Origin: Hypomyces perniciosus
Taxonomy: Eukaryota; Ascomycota; Sordariomycetes; Hypocreales; Hypocreaceae
Assembly: GCA_008477525.1 (NCBI GenBank)
Contig: SPDT01000008.1
Coordinates: 930,001-994,000, forward strand
DNA length: 64,000 bases
Direction: 5' to 3'
The notes below the pieces were generated by a model. The model saw nothing but the letters and a program-made list of their open reading frames with translations, had not been told where the DNA came from and did not search any database. Made by a program: the position numbers and the translations under genes. Each line of letters begins with the position of its first letter. Position 1 is the first letter of the stretch. Shown here piece by piece: positions 36,601 through 47,919 of this stretch.

Positions 36601-36849
36601 GGTAAATTATAGATAATTTATAACTGTAAAACGGTATTGTTATGGATATGAAGATAGATGTAGTATATGTGATGCTGTAGAGTTGAGAGTTGGAGGGAAT
36701 TTCGAGTCGGTGAAAGTTCGGTGATAAGAGCTTATCAGAACCTAAACAAAAATTCTTTCCCCAAGCCAAACAAACAGCGTTTCTACCTTGTACAACCAAC
36801 CACCATCAACATTCCCCCCTTCTCGGCTTAATTCAAACGTGCAGCGAAG
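33661..36849. other. Gene-poor, AT-rich region
   Basis: About 3.2 kb without a convincing gene. Open frames are short. Contents: TACTCCGTA near 33950, a 12-base tandem repeat (34661-34703), a T9-A11 palindrome near 35091-35111, an imperfect inverted repeat (CACCCGTCTGTC near 35339 against GACAGGCGGGT near 35430) and many TA-rich stretches. Decayed transposon DNA is possible but no protein homology was recognised. Confidence 0.5.
34661..34703. repeat. 12-base tandem repeat, 3.5 copies
   Basis: The unit CGGCAAAATCAA is repeated three times exactly and followed by CGGCAAC. Non-coding context. Confidence 0.9.
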
Positions 36850-37110
36850 ATGGCGCAAGGCACGGTGAAGATATCCTCCAAGCCTGCTGCGCCCAAGGCG
36901 ACGCACTCCAAGCGACAGGCCTCCAAGGTCACCAAACCCAAGAAGTCCAAAGGCAACATCGATAAGGTGCAGAAGAAGTTCACCTCAGGCATGGTGGCCA
37001 AGACAGAGGCGCTGCTGGGGGAGCGGGCTGGACATCTCGAGTTGATTGGCAAGGGTAACAAGGGGAGCAAGAAGTTGACCAACAGGGGCGGATCCAAGAA
37101 GTTTGGCTGA
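36850..37110 (+). CDS. UPF0390 family small basic protein
   Basis: A single exon encodes 86 residues. The start GAAGATGGCGCAAGG begins MAQGTVKISSKPAAPKATHS, and the protein is strongly basic (KVTKPKKSKG, KGNKGSKKLTNRGGSKKFG). This layout matches the conserved eukaryotic UPF0390/L10K (Leydig cell tumour 10 kDa homolog) family, thought to be nucleolar but without a defined biochemical role. Length is typical. The next gene, the decarboxylase, ends only 177 bases downstream on the other strand. Confidence 0.85.
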   Translation: MAQGTVKISSKPAAPKATHSKRQASKVTKPKKSKGNIDKVQKKFTSGMVAKTEALLGERAGHLELIGKGNKGSKKLTNRGGSKKFG

Positions 37111-37287
37111 GGAGATGACGACGTCTTTGGACAACCCTCTCGGGGCGAGATATGGGGTGGAGGAGAGTGCGTTTCTGCTTTGGGATTGGTAGGAGGCCAT
37201 GTCCTGAAGGAAACTCGAGCGATCCTATGGAGGCGACAGAACATGCCAGTGGGCCTTAAATACACCAGGGCGATTTCTTTTTTCCTA

Positions 37288-38950
37288 TCAACACTTCTCG
37301 ATATCAAACTCTCGACCCTCGGCAACATCATTCAAAATCGTCGTCGCCACCTTGAAATCCCTCTCTACATCAACCTTCCAATTCGAAACTGCCAACCTCA
37401 CAGCCTTCTCGCCCTTCCAACTCGTCCCGCTTACATACATCTGCCTCGTCTGGTTAATGTTGTCCACCAACACATCATTTAGCGCTTTATCCTTAGCTCG
37501 AAACAGCACAATCATGAAAACCTCATCAATGCCGGCACCCTCGTCTGGCAAGAGCTCATAGTGTGGTGACTCGCGGAAATAGACGGCAAGGCGCCGTGTT
37601 AGCTGGGCCATGTTGTGGAAGAGACTGGCAAAACCTGGTCGGCCCTCGCTCAGGAGGACGGCATATACGGGTAGGGCCCGGAAGCGGCGTGAGTTCTCGA
37701 GACCGATATTGAGGGGTGATGGGATGCTTGCCCCAGAGGCGGCGGAGAGGTATGCCGCGTTGGGATTGAGCGCGATGGATTGTAGGATTGAGGGGCTGCG
37801 AGTAAGGAACATGCCGCAGTCGTAGGGCTAGAGATGTCAGTGCCAGCCTAGAAACCCATGTACAGTCGCCCCCAAGGCTGACGGATGTGTGGCGGATATA
37901 CATACCACGTTGAGCATCTTATGCCCATCCACTGTGATGCTGTCTGCCAGCTCAATACCTTCGTTTCGTTTGTGAAGCAACGTGTACTCGTCCTTGTTTT
38001 CCAACGCACGGCTGAATATCCCAAACGCTGCGTTCCATTAGCGCAAATCATGATTTCCATCTTTGACTGCAAGATAACCAGCCCAGAGATGAGAACATAC
38101 CTCCATCAACATGAATCCAGGCGTCATAACGATCCGCCAGCTCCCTTAGTCTCCTCCACTCATCAATGCCATCCAGCGCATACCGCCCCGTGTTAACCTC
38201 ACCCACACTGATGGCGATAATGCTAGCCGTCCCTGGCCGCTGAAGTTCCCTCTCCACAGCATCGAGATCCAACTTCCACGGCTCATCCTCCCCACGGCGT
38301 AACTCCTTCACAGACAGCCTTCCCAAGCCGACAATGCTCGCAGCCTTGGAGAGCGAGCTATGCCCCGCGCTCGTCAGGACCTGAATCTCCGCGATCCCGG
38401 CCTTGATACACGCACCCAACAAGCCCAAGTCTCCTACACAGCCTGCCTCTTCGCCGAGCTTCTTGCCCAGCACGGCTTCTCGCCCACAGGCCAAGCCGAG
38501 GATGTTACTCGCCGTGGCGCCGGTTGTCAGCGTCCGGCCCTTCCACTCTCCCTCCAAGCACAGCAGTTTCACCAGCATCTCCAGCGCTGCGTCTTCAACG
38601 GCGGTGGAGACGGTTTGGGTGGGCAGATGGACCTGGACGTTTTGGTCCATGTGCGAGACGACGTTGTCAGCCCACTCTGCGAGCGGGAGGACGCCGCCCG
38701 TGACGAAGCCGAAGTAACGGCTGGATTGGGCCTGGCCACATAGTGCGGGGACGATATCCTGAGTGATATGCTGGACGACTCGTTCGGCGGATTGGCCGGC
38801 GAGGTATGTGGCAGAAGTAGGGTCCGGGAGGGATGATTCGGCGGCTTTGATGGTGGACAGCGCGGGGAGAGTTGGTTTATCGAGGGATTGGAGCTGGTGG
38901 CGTTGGAGGAGGCGAGGCCGTTGAGCCTCAATGTCGAAGAGGCCGCCCAT
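37288..38950 (-). CDS. PLP-dependent group II decarboxylase (aromatic amino-acid decarboxylase-like)
   Basis: Exons are 38950-38101, 38027-37906 and 37827-37288 on the minus strand, giving 503 residues. Joins VDG-AFGIFSRA and LNV-PYDCGMFL restore the fold. The cofactor lysine is in SITVDGHKMLNV (about residue 320), preceded by AWIHVDGAFG, whose Asp pairs with the pyridine nitrogen. Other family marks are RYFGFVTGGVLPLAEWADN, TTGATASNILGLACGRE and SAGHSSLSKAASIVGLG. Relatives decarboxylate tyrosine, DOPA, tryptophan, glutamate or related amino acids; the sequence does not settle the substrate. The enzyme is probably cytosolic, with no signal sequence. No amine-pathway genes adjoin it. Confidence 0.9.
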
Positions 38951-39394
38951 ACTAACGAATTGGATAATTGATCGTAGATTGAATTAGAGAAGTATAGAGG
39001 TGTTGATGTGAAGGTGAGAGGTGAGAGAGTAAGCTGCCCCACCATTCTCTGACTCCAGCTCTGACGCCGGCTCCGACACCGCTGAGAAATCAATGTCACG
39101 GATATAGATATGATACGAGTTGATGGATGTCAGAATTGACGTATCAGCAGTTATGCAGATTTGTATATGAACCAGCAGGCATAGATCGTATGGACATATA
39201 ACCACGTATGGACGACTCATCCGTCTATGATGCATCAAAAAGAAAGAAAGAAACAAACAAACAAACATTCCCATAAATAGCGCCTGAGTAATACCGCCCA
39301 ACACTCCTCTAGCCAGTCTAATCAGACCGCGAGATCCGAGTCTTGTGTGTCCCCGTCTATCAGTACAGCATCACGCCCTCATCGCATGCAGCTC
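38951..39394. other. Intergenic region with compound microsatellite
   Basis: Promoter of the decarboxylase and 3' end of the cytochrome b5 gene, both leftward. It contains the (GAAA)n-(CAAA)n tract at 39237-39266; no other gene. Confidence 0.6.
39237..39266. repeat. Compound microsatellite (GAAA)n-(CAAA)n
   Basis: A-rich tetramers: three GAAA units run directly into CAAA units. The same compound arrangement recurs at 47890-47950. Confidence 0.9.
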
Positions 39395-39778
39395 TTATAG
39401 CTTCGCTGTCTCGGCCACTGTGCCAATCTTGTACTTGTCGCCGTACTTCTCCAACACACTCTCGCCGTGGTACTTCCAAAAGGCCTTGGTCGCGTTCTTG
39501 CCAGCGAAGCGCTTCAGGATCTTGGAGCCGCCGGGATGCTCGTCCATGAACTCTGCAGATTGAACCACCATCGCATTAGCAATCAATTGACGGAGGAAAG
39601 ATGTCATGTGCAAGGGAGCCAGATTTGAGAGAGAGAGAGAGAGAGTAAAGGAAGACAAGGGAAGGGGGCTTCGGAGCGTACTGGTAATGTCGTAGACGTT
39701 GCTCTCAACGACGATCCAGTATCCATTCGCATCGTCCTTGTGCGCGCCAACGTCTGCGATTGTGTATGCTTGCGACAT
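39395..39778 (-). CDS. Cytochrome b5-domain protein, single domain
   Basis: Exons 39778-39682 and 39552-39395 on the minus strand encode 84 residues. The 129-base intron starts GTACGC and ends CTGCAG; the join is YDIT-K-FMDEHPGG. The heme ligands are His38 of DEHPGG and His61 of FWKYHGE, close to the usual spacing. No membrane anchor follows, so this is a soluble heme protein. Many fungi carry such short forms; they donate electrons, but the partner here is unknown. The intron contains a (CT)n tract near 39630-39646. The long intron relative to its neighbours is supported because the frame without it runs through low-complexity sequence. Confidence 0.9.
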   Translation of the reverse strand: MSQAYTIADVGAHKDDANGYWIVVESNVYDITSTLRSPLPLSSFTLSLSLSNLAPLHMTSFLRQLIANAMVVQSAEFMDEHPGGSKILKRFAGKNATKAFWKYHGESVLEKYGDKYKIGTVAETAKL

Positions 39779-40284
39779 CTTGACCGGCTGTGTGCTGTGT
39801 ATAGAGACGAAATGGGGGGGGGGGGTATATAATATCGTTCGTTTGTTCGTTCAAGGCACAGCGCAATTCTTTGGTGTATCGCGAAGAATATGAAAGAGAG
39901 TGAAGCCGTGGACAGAAAAGACGGAATCGGCTGTTTGCTTCACCCCCCCGGCACGCGGTCACATTCGTGCCTCGGCTCATTCGAACCCCGGATTCCAGGG
40001 ACCGCGCTAAACGCAAACACCTATGAGGAGTCGCCAATTCGTCAGACGATTGTTGGGCCTCGGATCCTTCAGTGGAAAGCTACGGAGTACACGGTATCGC
40101 GTTATCCAGTTCACGTAATAGTAAATAAAAAGACAGCTGTTCATCTATGATGCTATATGTCATTTACTAGACATTGGCTGCCAATGTCCTGACCAGATAG
40201 ATAGATAGATATGGAGTAGAAAGAATACCGTCCACTGTCCAAAAAAACTCCGAAGAACCATAGACCTAGCTAGACGCCTTGAAA
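39779..40284. other. Intergenic, cytochrome b5 promoter
   Basis: 506 bases between leftward genes. A run of C residues on the minus strand (about 39815-39825) and TACGGAGTA near 40082 are visible. A (GATA)n-like tract sits at 40197-40212. Confidence 0.6.
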
Positions 40285-41543
40285 TCAAATCTCAATAATA
40301 ATCGTTTTGCCCCTCCGCAGTGCCTCCCTGAATCTATCTGCAAATGCCGTCGTGACCCTACAATCGCTCTCCATGCGCTTCTTCATCGCTTCAGGCATCC
40401 ACTCCTGAATCTTGGCGATTCTATGCTCGTTCTGCAAAAATCCTACGTCAGTGACCTCTCATCTCGCGCCGGGAACTCAAATCTCGTAAAACTTACTGAT
40501 GGATGAGTACTCAGCATCTCGGGAGTCTCCTGCCCCCCAAACTGCTGGATAGCCTCCATCCTCTGCCAAAACCCTACCGCCTGCCTCGGATCATAGCATG
40601 CCTCTGCCATCATCATCAACCCAATGTAATCGGCCTCGCTCTCCTGCTTCCGCCCCATGGGTAGGTAAAACAGCAGGTCCTGGAGGTAATAACCCCCAAT
40701 AAAGTTCCACAGTCCGAACAGCGCAAGACCCGGTAGCGCGCCGGCAAGGAAGAAGAGACTTCCTGCTGTGAGGTTCCCTACCCAGGCGGCGGAGAGTCGT
40801 TCGGCGGCGTGGGAGGCCGTGTTATGTGCGATTTCGTGTCCGAGGACGGCGGCCAGCGCATCCTCGCTGCGGCATACGTTGAGAATACCACTATGGACAA
40901 AGACCTTTCCTCCCGGGAGGACAAACGCATTCGCAGTCTCTAGAGCACAGCAAGATCAGCACCAAAACACCCAACATTCAAGAAAGAAGACATCCAACGT
41001 ACTGTTATCCGCAATCACGCGCACCTCCCAATCCAAATCCTCCATCCCACTCACCGGAATCAACCGCTTCATCACCCTCCTCACCAACATCGTCCTCGGG
41101 TCCCAATCCGACAGGAAATGCCCGCCCTGCTCCTCCACCTGCTGCACAATCCCCTCGACAGCACGCGAATACGCGCGCGCCACCAGCGCATCCGACAGGA
41201 AGTTGAACCTGCGCCGCCCCGTCACCGGCACCGTCTGCGAATTGTACAGGTAAAACGCCACGGCCGCAACGACAGAGCACGCCACCAGCGCGCGCGAATT
41301 GCGGCTGGTGCCTGCGCTGGTGAACTTCCCCGCCAGGGCGTCGGACACGAGGGGTTTTGCGGTGCGAAGACGCTCGTTGAGGTCGTCGGAATGAGACCGG
41401 AGACATCGTGACTGCGAGAGATGACGCCGGTGATGATTGTGGAAGGCAATGGAGAGGACGACGGGTTGTGAGGCGGCGGGAAGGGTCGTGCCGGGGAGGC
41501 GGGCCGGTAAGCGGACGAGGCGAGCGAGACGCGGGGAGATCAT
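40285..41543 (-). CDS. OMA1: Mitochondrial inner-membrane metalloprotease OMA1-like
   Basis: Exons are 41543-41003, 40939-40497 and 40431-40285 on the minus strand, giving 376 residues. The N-terminus is rich in Arg, Leu and Ser (MISPRLARLVRLPARLPG) and fits a mitochondrial presequence. One membrane segment (ALVACSVVAAVAFYLY) follows near residue 90. The peptidase M48 core has GHEIAHNTASHAAER, with zinc ligands at about residues 215 and 219, and the third-ligand region QESEADYIGLMMM. STHPSNEHRI matches the conserved end of the M48 domain. OMA1 cleaves misfolded or stress-signalling inner-membrane proteins. A second hydrophobic stretch (LTAGSLFFLAGALPGLALFG) is present. The introns (63 and 65 bases) are typical. 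Confidence 0.93.
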
Positions 41544-42910
41544 GGCGATTGGCGAGGAGGAAAGGATCCCCCAGCTTGTGCCTCGCTAAAGTGGGCGTCG
41601 CCGGGGGTTGCGAAGGGAGAGAGGCGAAAGAAAGAGAGAAGAACGAGACACTGAGATGTTGGTTTTGGTGTTGGAGGGGAAAAGCAGGTCCGAGGTTGAT
41701 GGTACTCCGTACTGAAGGCCGCTAGAAGCCGTGCTCAGACGATAGGGCTGATCTAGCACTATCCATTGTGCTATTATATACTGGTCTGACTTTTTAGTAA
41801 GATCATAATGATTGTCGTGTGAGTCTTTCCTTTTTCTTGATTCTATTCCTCTACATAAATAATATCCAAGCATGATTACCATGTATCCTCGCCATCATAC
41901 TTCAACCTTGCAACATCTAGCGATAGTGCACACACTCATCATAGAGGCATCAGCGCAGACTTGGAAACAGACAGTCATGGTTCAAGCCTCAAGAAAGTTC
42001 CTCGAAAACAAGACTTTATAAATTCATAAATCTAAAAAATATCAAACAAAGAATTGTCCTTTATTCTATTCCTCACTTCATCCCATCTACTAATTAGTCC
42101 TATCACCCAAACTAATAGTCGTAGACACGACGCCCCATAAGATTCGGCATTGACCACCCAACTGCCGGCCCAACAACCTACTGCCATGATCCCATCACCC
42201 AAATCACCATCGTACATATACCAGTATCCTTCTCACATGAGTCCTATCTACCAAGGCAATATCATTACACAACATCCCATCATGCACATACCCGGGGTAT
42301 CACAAGCCTTGTCTAACGTCCTTGCAGGTATCGCCAGATAACTAATAGATCGTCTCGCAACACGATTGCCACGACCACTTCGCCCTATCTGCAAGACAAC
42401 ATACGAACCTGCCGCCTCACATGCAAGACAGCACATCCTTTATGCCTAAACCTGCTCGCTGGCGCAGAAAGCACATCATCAAGAATACACGTGGGGCCTA
42501 TTCTGTCCTCTAGATACTATTACCTACTTATCGCCACTGACAGCCTAACTTGCTGTGCTGACGTGGCGTAGCAATTAATATCACTGTCAGTTGTCATCGG
42601 ACAAGAAACACACCCAATGGATCAATGGGTACCCAATTTCTATAACGCTAAAAACCGCTAGCCCTATGTCCGGAGCGCTCCGTAAGTTCCCCCCGCCTCT
42701 GAGCTCGAAGCTCCAAGAGCTACTTCGTACATAGGAGGCCTATGACTCCGTACTACTTAAAGCATCGAGAAGCTCATCCCATCTCAACTATTTCCAACTC
42801 GCATCCTCCCTCTCCAGCTCCAAACCTCTCCAGCAGATCCGGCCTTCACATTGTCCCAAATTCAAATTCAAACATACCAAGAAACCTTTCATCCACAACA
42901 AATCTTCACC
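41544..42910. other. Intergenic, divergent promoters; G-poor stretch
   Basis: No gene recognised. About 42040-42560 is unusually poor in G on the plus strand and rich in A, C and T, with short direct repeats of the type ATCCCATC and ATCACCCAA. TACTCCGTA lies near 41703 and again near 42748. Confidence 0.5.
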
Positions 42911-43540
42911 ATGAGCGAGCAAAACGTCTTCAAGCCCACCTACACGCCCTCCGGAGCGGAAGAGTCTCCCGCCGTCAAGAAAACCCTCTCAGACTTCTCC
43001 CTCACTCCACACGTCGAGGGCGGTTACTTCGTAGTAACCGATGTCGACAACACCTTTGTCCCTTCTCCTTACTCCCTGGAGCCTCTCTCCCAGCGCACCA
43101 TCGACCTCGTCGGCGGCCTTGCTCCGGACTTTGACCCCTCTCTCCGCCGATTCTCCACGACCATCTACTACTACCTGACTCCCAACCGCCCCCAGGGCTC
43201 GTTCCACCGCAACCGAAGCCGCATTATCCACACTCTACACCGCGGCCGTGGCCGGTACGTGCTCATCCACACCAACGGCGACATCGAGTCCTTCATCGTC
43301 GGCCCAAACATCGACAAGGGCGAGAAGATCCAGTGGGTTGTCGAGGGTGGCGTGTGGAAGGCAAGCTTCCTCCTCCCCGCCGAGGATGGCAACGAGGGTG
43401 GCAACGAGGGCTTGCTCATCACAGAGACCGTGGTCCCGGGCTTCGAGTATGCCGACCACGAATTCCTCTCGAACGAACGACTTGCCGAAATCCTCCCTGA
43501 AGAAAAGGCCAAGGATCTAAAGTGGCTAGTGAAGCATTAA
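42911..43540 (+). CDS. DUF985 cupin-like protein
   Basis: A single exon of 209 residues. The start CACCATGAGC at 42911 was preferred over an in-frame ATG-containing extension upstream that looks like leader. Conserved pieces are SLTPHVEGGYFVVTD, RRFSTTIYYYLTPN and GSFHRNRSRIIHTLHRGRG, followed by GRYVLIHTNGDIESFIVG, WVVEGGVWKASFL and ETVVPGFEYADHEFL. These fit the DUF985/cupin superfamily, a small beta-barrel fold. Its biochemical role is unknown. It is codon-rich in C at third positions, suggesting good expression. It faces the LaeA-like gene tail to tail, with 263 bases between stops. Confidence 0.9.
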   Translation: MSEQNVFKPTYTPSGAEESPAVKKTLSDFSLTPHVEGGYFVVTDVDNTFVPSPYSLEPLSQRTIDLVGGLAPDFDPSLRRFSTTIYYYLTPNRPQGSFHRNRSRIIHTLHRGRGRYVLIHTNGDIESFIVGPNIDKGEKIQWVVEGGVWKASFLLPAEDGNEGGNEGLLITETVVPGFEYADHEFLSNERLAEILPEEKAKDLKWLVKH

Positions 43541-43803
43541 AATGGAGATAGACTTGTGGGTTTTTAGCAACACTTTGGGTCAAGGATAGAAAAGGCTGGT
43601 TGACGCCTGACAGATGACTTATGAACTCGTGGCGAAGATGGTATTATAGCCCAATACGTCATGCGAATATGACCGGCGAGCAAGTGCTCCGCCTTGAACT
43701 AGTTGAACATGTACCGCGAATTTTGCATTCGGTTTCTTATCCTTGAAATGCCTTGTGTCGTTTTTGGCCTTGCCTTGTATGTACTTTGTGTGATTTCCAC
43801 TGT

Positions 43804-45337
43804 TTAGGCTCTTCTGAGGTATGCATGTCGATCTGGTTCACTCCTGAACCTCATCCTTGACCTTGCTCTTGGCTTTTCCCCTGGATGGGGTTTCCTACCC
43901 CAAACGACAAAGATGGGCAAGTATGCATGAATGCGAGTATCAGCCAAATCATGTCGAACATCCACAAGCGAAACCTAAAGATGATCATCAGCCTCGTCCT
44001 TGACGTCCTCCGGATGCTCCTCCATTGAAGAAAGTTACCTGAATCTCGTTGAATGTTCGTCCAAGCACGCGATGAAACAGTCCGATGGTGAAGCCGCTCA
44101 ACCCCGTCTCCATATTTTGCTGCCACATCCGGCCGATTTCCTTGAGCTTTTCGTCTTTGGGCCAGCTATTGAGTGGAATCTTGTACACACGTTCGTGTAC
44201 ATCGACGAAGCCCACGCGTTCGTACATGTCCCGCATGTTGCAACCCTGGGTCAGGGGCCGTTCGGCGGTCTCGCCGGCAATTATCATATCGCGGAACCAG
44301 CGTGCTAAAGCACTATCTGATTTCAGAGTACCATCATCACAGTGTGGGAGGACATCGAGTTCCTGGGACTCAAACCAGCCGCCGGGTTCCAGTGCATCAA
44401 AAGCCTGTTTGGCAATTTGGGATTCGTAATCAGACCAACAGCCAGCGGTGGATCTGGTGTGAACGTAATCGAATTTTTGAGTGTATGTCCACTCCTCGGA
44501 TCTGCACGAGCGACGAGACCGCGTTGGTTAGCAGCTGACATTGCCTCTCTCTTCTGGGTCCTGAAGGTGTTGAATATTTGCCAAGATAAGATACGTGTGA
44601 CTTACGAATCCTCAACGAAGAACTCAACGTTAGGTGGCACTTCCGGTGGTTGAATTGGTGACAGATCCGTGGCTATAACTTTGGCATGGGGGAATCTATC
44701 ACCCATTTCGATGGCCCAATCCCCTATCCCGGTAGCGATATCGAGAATAGAGTGTGGGGGGTTGGTGTCTAGAGGAGCGAAGTAGAGTTTGTCATCGAAA
44801 AGCTTCTTCAGGGCCACGTTCTGGAGTGTCAGTCGCTCCTGCTCGGGAAGATCGTTGGGAAAGGCATATGCTGCGGCAGATACGATTAGAAACGGCATAA
44901 GCCTACGAATCTTGGGGATGGGTACGACTTACATCCTTCCCGGTAGGCATGATACGTCCGGCCAAATTGCGTAGGAAAGTTTACGACACTCTCCGAGAGA
45001 GATCTAGACTCGTCCTCACTGTGGGCCCAGGTCAGTTTTCCATCAGATGAGCGCTATGGCATAAAAAAAAGGGACAGTGCCCAAAATCATCTCCAGGGGG
45101 ATGTTGTTGGGTGGGTATAAACTCACGGGGAATTCGCCATGGGCTAGAAAAACACAGTTAACGGTTGCTGATTATACGGAGGGCACAAACCAAGAATGGA
45201 AAACAACATACATCGGGCTCAATGAAGCTGCTGCCTCGAGAATTCGTGGAAGAGACGTTGAAGGTAAATAGGAAACCGTCTAAGCTGGAGGCAGCTCTGT
45301 CACGGCCACTCTCTGATGGTGATGGCTTGTCTCCCAT
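43804..45337 (-). CDS. LaeA-like S-adenosylmethionine-dependent methyltransferase
   Basis: Six exons are proposed on the minus strand: 45337-45212, 45143-45127, 45018-44933, 44870-44606, 44501-44039 and 43974-43804, giving 375 residues. The class I methyltransferase core is clear: GRTYHAYREGSYAFPND, then SILDIATGIGDWAIEMGDRF (SAM-binding motif I), AKVIATDLSPIQPPEVPPNV, FDYVHTRSTAGCW, LEPGGWFESQELDVLPHCDD and the C-terminal HAYLPIFVVWGRKP. This is the LaeA/velvet-associated group that controls secondary metabolism in filamentous fungi, but many genomes have dozens of paralogs, so this need not be LaeA itself. The N-terminal exons are the least certain: the second is only 17 bases long. Splicing from 44933 onwards is well supported by frame and homology. 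Confidence 0.8.
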
Positions 45338-46484
45338 GGCTATAGACGGTGTTGCTGGCTCAAGTTCGTGGATTCAGGGCAATATATTAAAGCTGGGAAA
45401 GGTCCAGTCGGTCGACCAGAGAGAACACAAGGTAGCGGAGGCGGTGGAGGGAGAGACGGAGTAGCGGTGGTTTGTTTAAATCCTTTATGGAGAAGCGCAC
45501 TCGAACACAGTGTTCACAGTGGGCGTTGCAGATGGGGTGGAGAGTCGTGACGTGACGTGAACAACGAAGCCTTGGGAGGAAGAGAAGGAATGGGGCCCGA
45601 CCAAACTGTCGGAGAAGACCAAAACGGGGACGATGAGATAAGATAGATGAGCAGGGATATATGGAGAAGCAGAGGGGTAGGACTGGGGAGCGTGAGGCTG
45701 TCTCTGCCGGCCTTCCCTGACGTTGGACCAAGCAGGCGGTAACAGGATAGGGAGGGACAAGGATAGGGATATACCTATGCTGTGGTAATATGAACGAGAA
45801 CAAAAGTACCAAGAGAAGCAGGGCTTTCGGCATGTACTCGTAGCAGCAGTACTCGTAGCAGCAGTAGTAATAGTAGTAGTATTTTCGGCTGCAGTTATTA
45901 ATGCCGAACGAAATGGAGACGGCTCAAACTGGGGACCCTCGACGATGGCTGACCAACATGCTCAACAGTCTCAGTGTGTATCCACATGGATAGAGATCTG
46001 GGATCTCTCACAAGCAAGCAAGCAAGTAGCCCTTCCAAGGCAAAACAGACGACTCTAGTTGAGCCGGCCTGGGTCCAACCCATGTGGACAAAGGAGACAG
46101 ACAGCAAAGCACACCCGCCCACTAGGTTCAGTTCAGCGGCTCTCACAGCAAAAAGTCCCAGGTCCCGGGAAGCTGGTTCAGCCAAAGAGTGGGGCGCAAG
46201 GAAGTGAGGGAAAAAGGAGCGAGACCGAGGCGAGACGAGAATGTGAGACGGGATCCTCTTTGAGCAGTGCCTATATCCATGGATTGTATATACCTATACC
46301 TAGGTAGGTATAGGTACATGCTCGTGGATATTATATATATGTATTACGTATGGGGACTAGTACAGGCAGTTATATAATAGTGGCATTGAGGTAAGCTCGA
46401 AGCAGTAAGAGAGCCTCGCGTGGTCTTCAAGTGCGGGCACATTGTCTGACAGAAAAAGGAAAAAAGGAGAGAGAGGGAAAAAGG

Positions 46485-46502
46485 AAAAAAAAAAAAAAAA
46501 AA
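46485..46502. repeat. A18 homopolymer
   Basis: Eighteen consecutive A residues inside a purine-only stretch. Confidence 0.95.
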
Positions 46503-47047
46503 GAGCCAACCCAGAGAGCGAGCGTTGGCTAGGATTAATCGTAGGTGTGGCGATTGGTGAGGTGTGTGTGGCCCAAAACCCGGCGGCCTGGGTCGGGTGT
46601 CTCCAGCCCGTTTACCCACCTGTCTGGGCCTGGAGGCTTGCTCGGGCACAGACAAGGGCCCTGGATTGGGGTACTATTAGCGGACGCTCACTTGGAGCAG
46701 ATCGCAGATTGCCAAATCGACGCCGTCGTTTGTTTAATTCTTTTTAGGGGCGTTGGCCGTGTCTCATCTCATCTCACGGCAGGGGATTGCTGATTGACGT
46801 TTGCTTTCTTTAGGTACGAAAACCGAGGCAAAGACAAGGCAAAGGCAAAGGCAAGGCAAACATGGTGGCTTGCTTCGTTGTCAACAACAGGAGACATGGC
46901 TGATGCAGAGCAGAGGAGTTTTGGCCCAGGCTGAGAAAGAAGGGAGGGGAGAGGGGAAGTGGAGAGAGAAGAGAGAAGACGAAAGATGGGACGAAAGATG
47001 AATGCATGCCGGCAGTGGGAGGGGAGAGGAGAAGAGAGGAGAGGACC

Positions 47048-47067
47048 AAAAAAAAAAAAAAAAAAAA
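47048..47067. repeat. A20 homopolymer
   Basis: Twenty consecutive A residues following a GA-rich stretch of about 120 bases. Confidence 0.95.
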
Positions 47068-47888
47068 CGACAGCAGAAGAGGTGGGGGAGAATCGCCGAT
47101 CGCAGCCCAAAACAACAGTCACCGGTGCTTGAAGAGCAAAAATAGCAGAGCAGTACTTCGTACTTCATAGTACTATATGTTAATTAATATTACCTACCTG
47201 CACGCATACATGCGCCAGAGGGTTGTATTTGGATTTTCGTCGCTTAAAAGCTCCATGAGAGAGGTAATCTGGCCGGTTCGAGACTGCTGAATGCTTGCTC
47301 CCTTGCAACTTGCAAGATTGCATGTGAGACAACACAATGACCTGCAGTGAACAGCCCAAGATGGTGTTGGCATCCATCCATCCCATCCCATCTCATCCCA
47401 TCGCCTAAGCCTCGTTTGTTCTAGATGAGGCGATCACCCGCTTTGCGTAACAGTCGGCCTAAACAAAACGTGCCACTGTCCGGATTCGTAGATGCGAGCA
47501 TACTACTACTACTAGTAAGGTAGTATTACTCCGTAGAGTAGTAGTGTTCTTAGAGTAGTGCTACGGAGTAGAGAGGGCAAGCTGGACGCCAAGGCACGCT
47601 ACATAGAGTGAATGAATGAATGTCTAATGCGCCTCCACGCCTTTTCTCAATAGGCCGGCGAGTGATTGCAACACTGTCTCGCCTCTATGTACTCCATATT
47701 TACTGATCATAGGAGAGAGAAAGAGACAGAGAGGTGGGTGATGCATCGGACATGACTGATCACAACCAGCTCTTGAGGCTGGTCTGGTGACCACATGTGA
47801 TTCTGATTAGATATTGCTTGCAGGTTCCAATTAGCAAAGCGGGTACCTGTCGGTCGTGGCAATTGACAGGGAGAGGAGAAGAGAGAGG

Positions 47889-47889
<1 letters not shown>

Positions 47890-47919
<30 letters not shown>

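Noticed and set aside
36850..45337. A biosynthetic gene cluster around the decarboxylase and LaeA-like methyltransferase
   Set aside because: Neighbours are cytochrome b5, OMA1, a cupin and UPF0390; no synthase, transporter or cluster regulator is present.
47270..47290. GGTTCGAGACT, a possible tRNA B box
   Set aside because: No matching acceptor, D or anticodon stems could be drawn around it.
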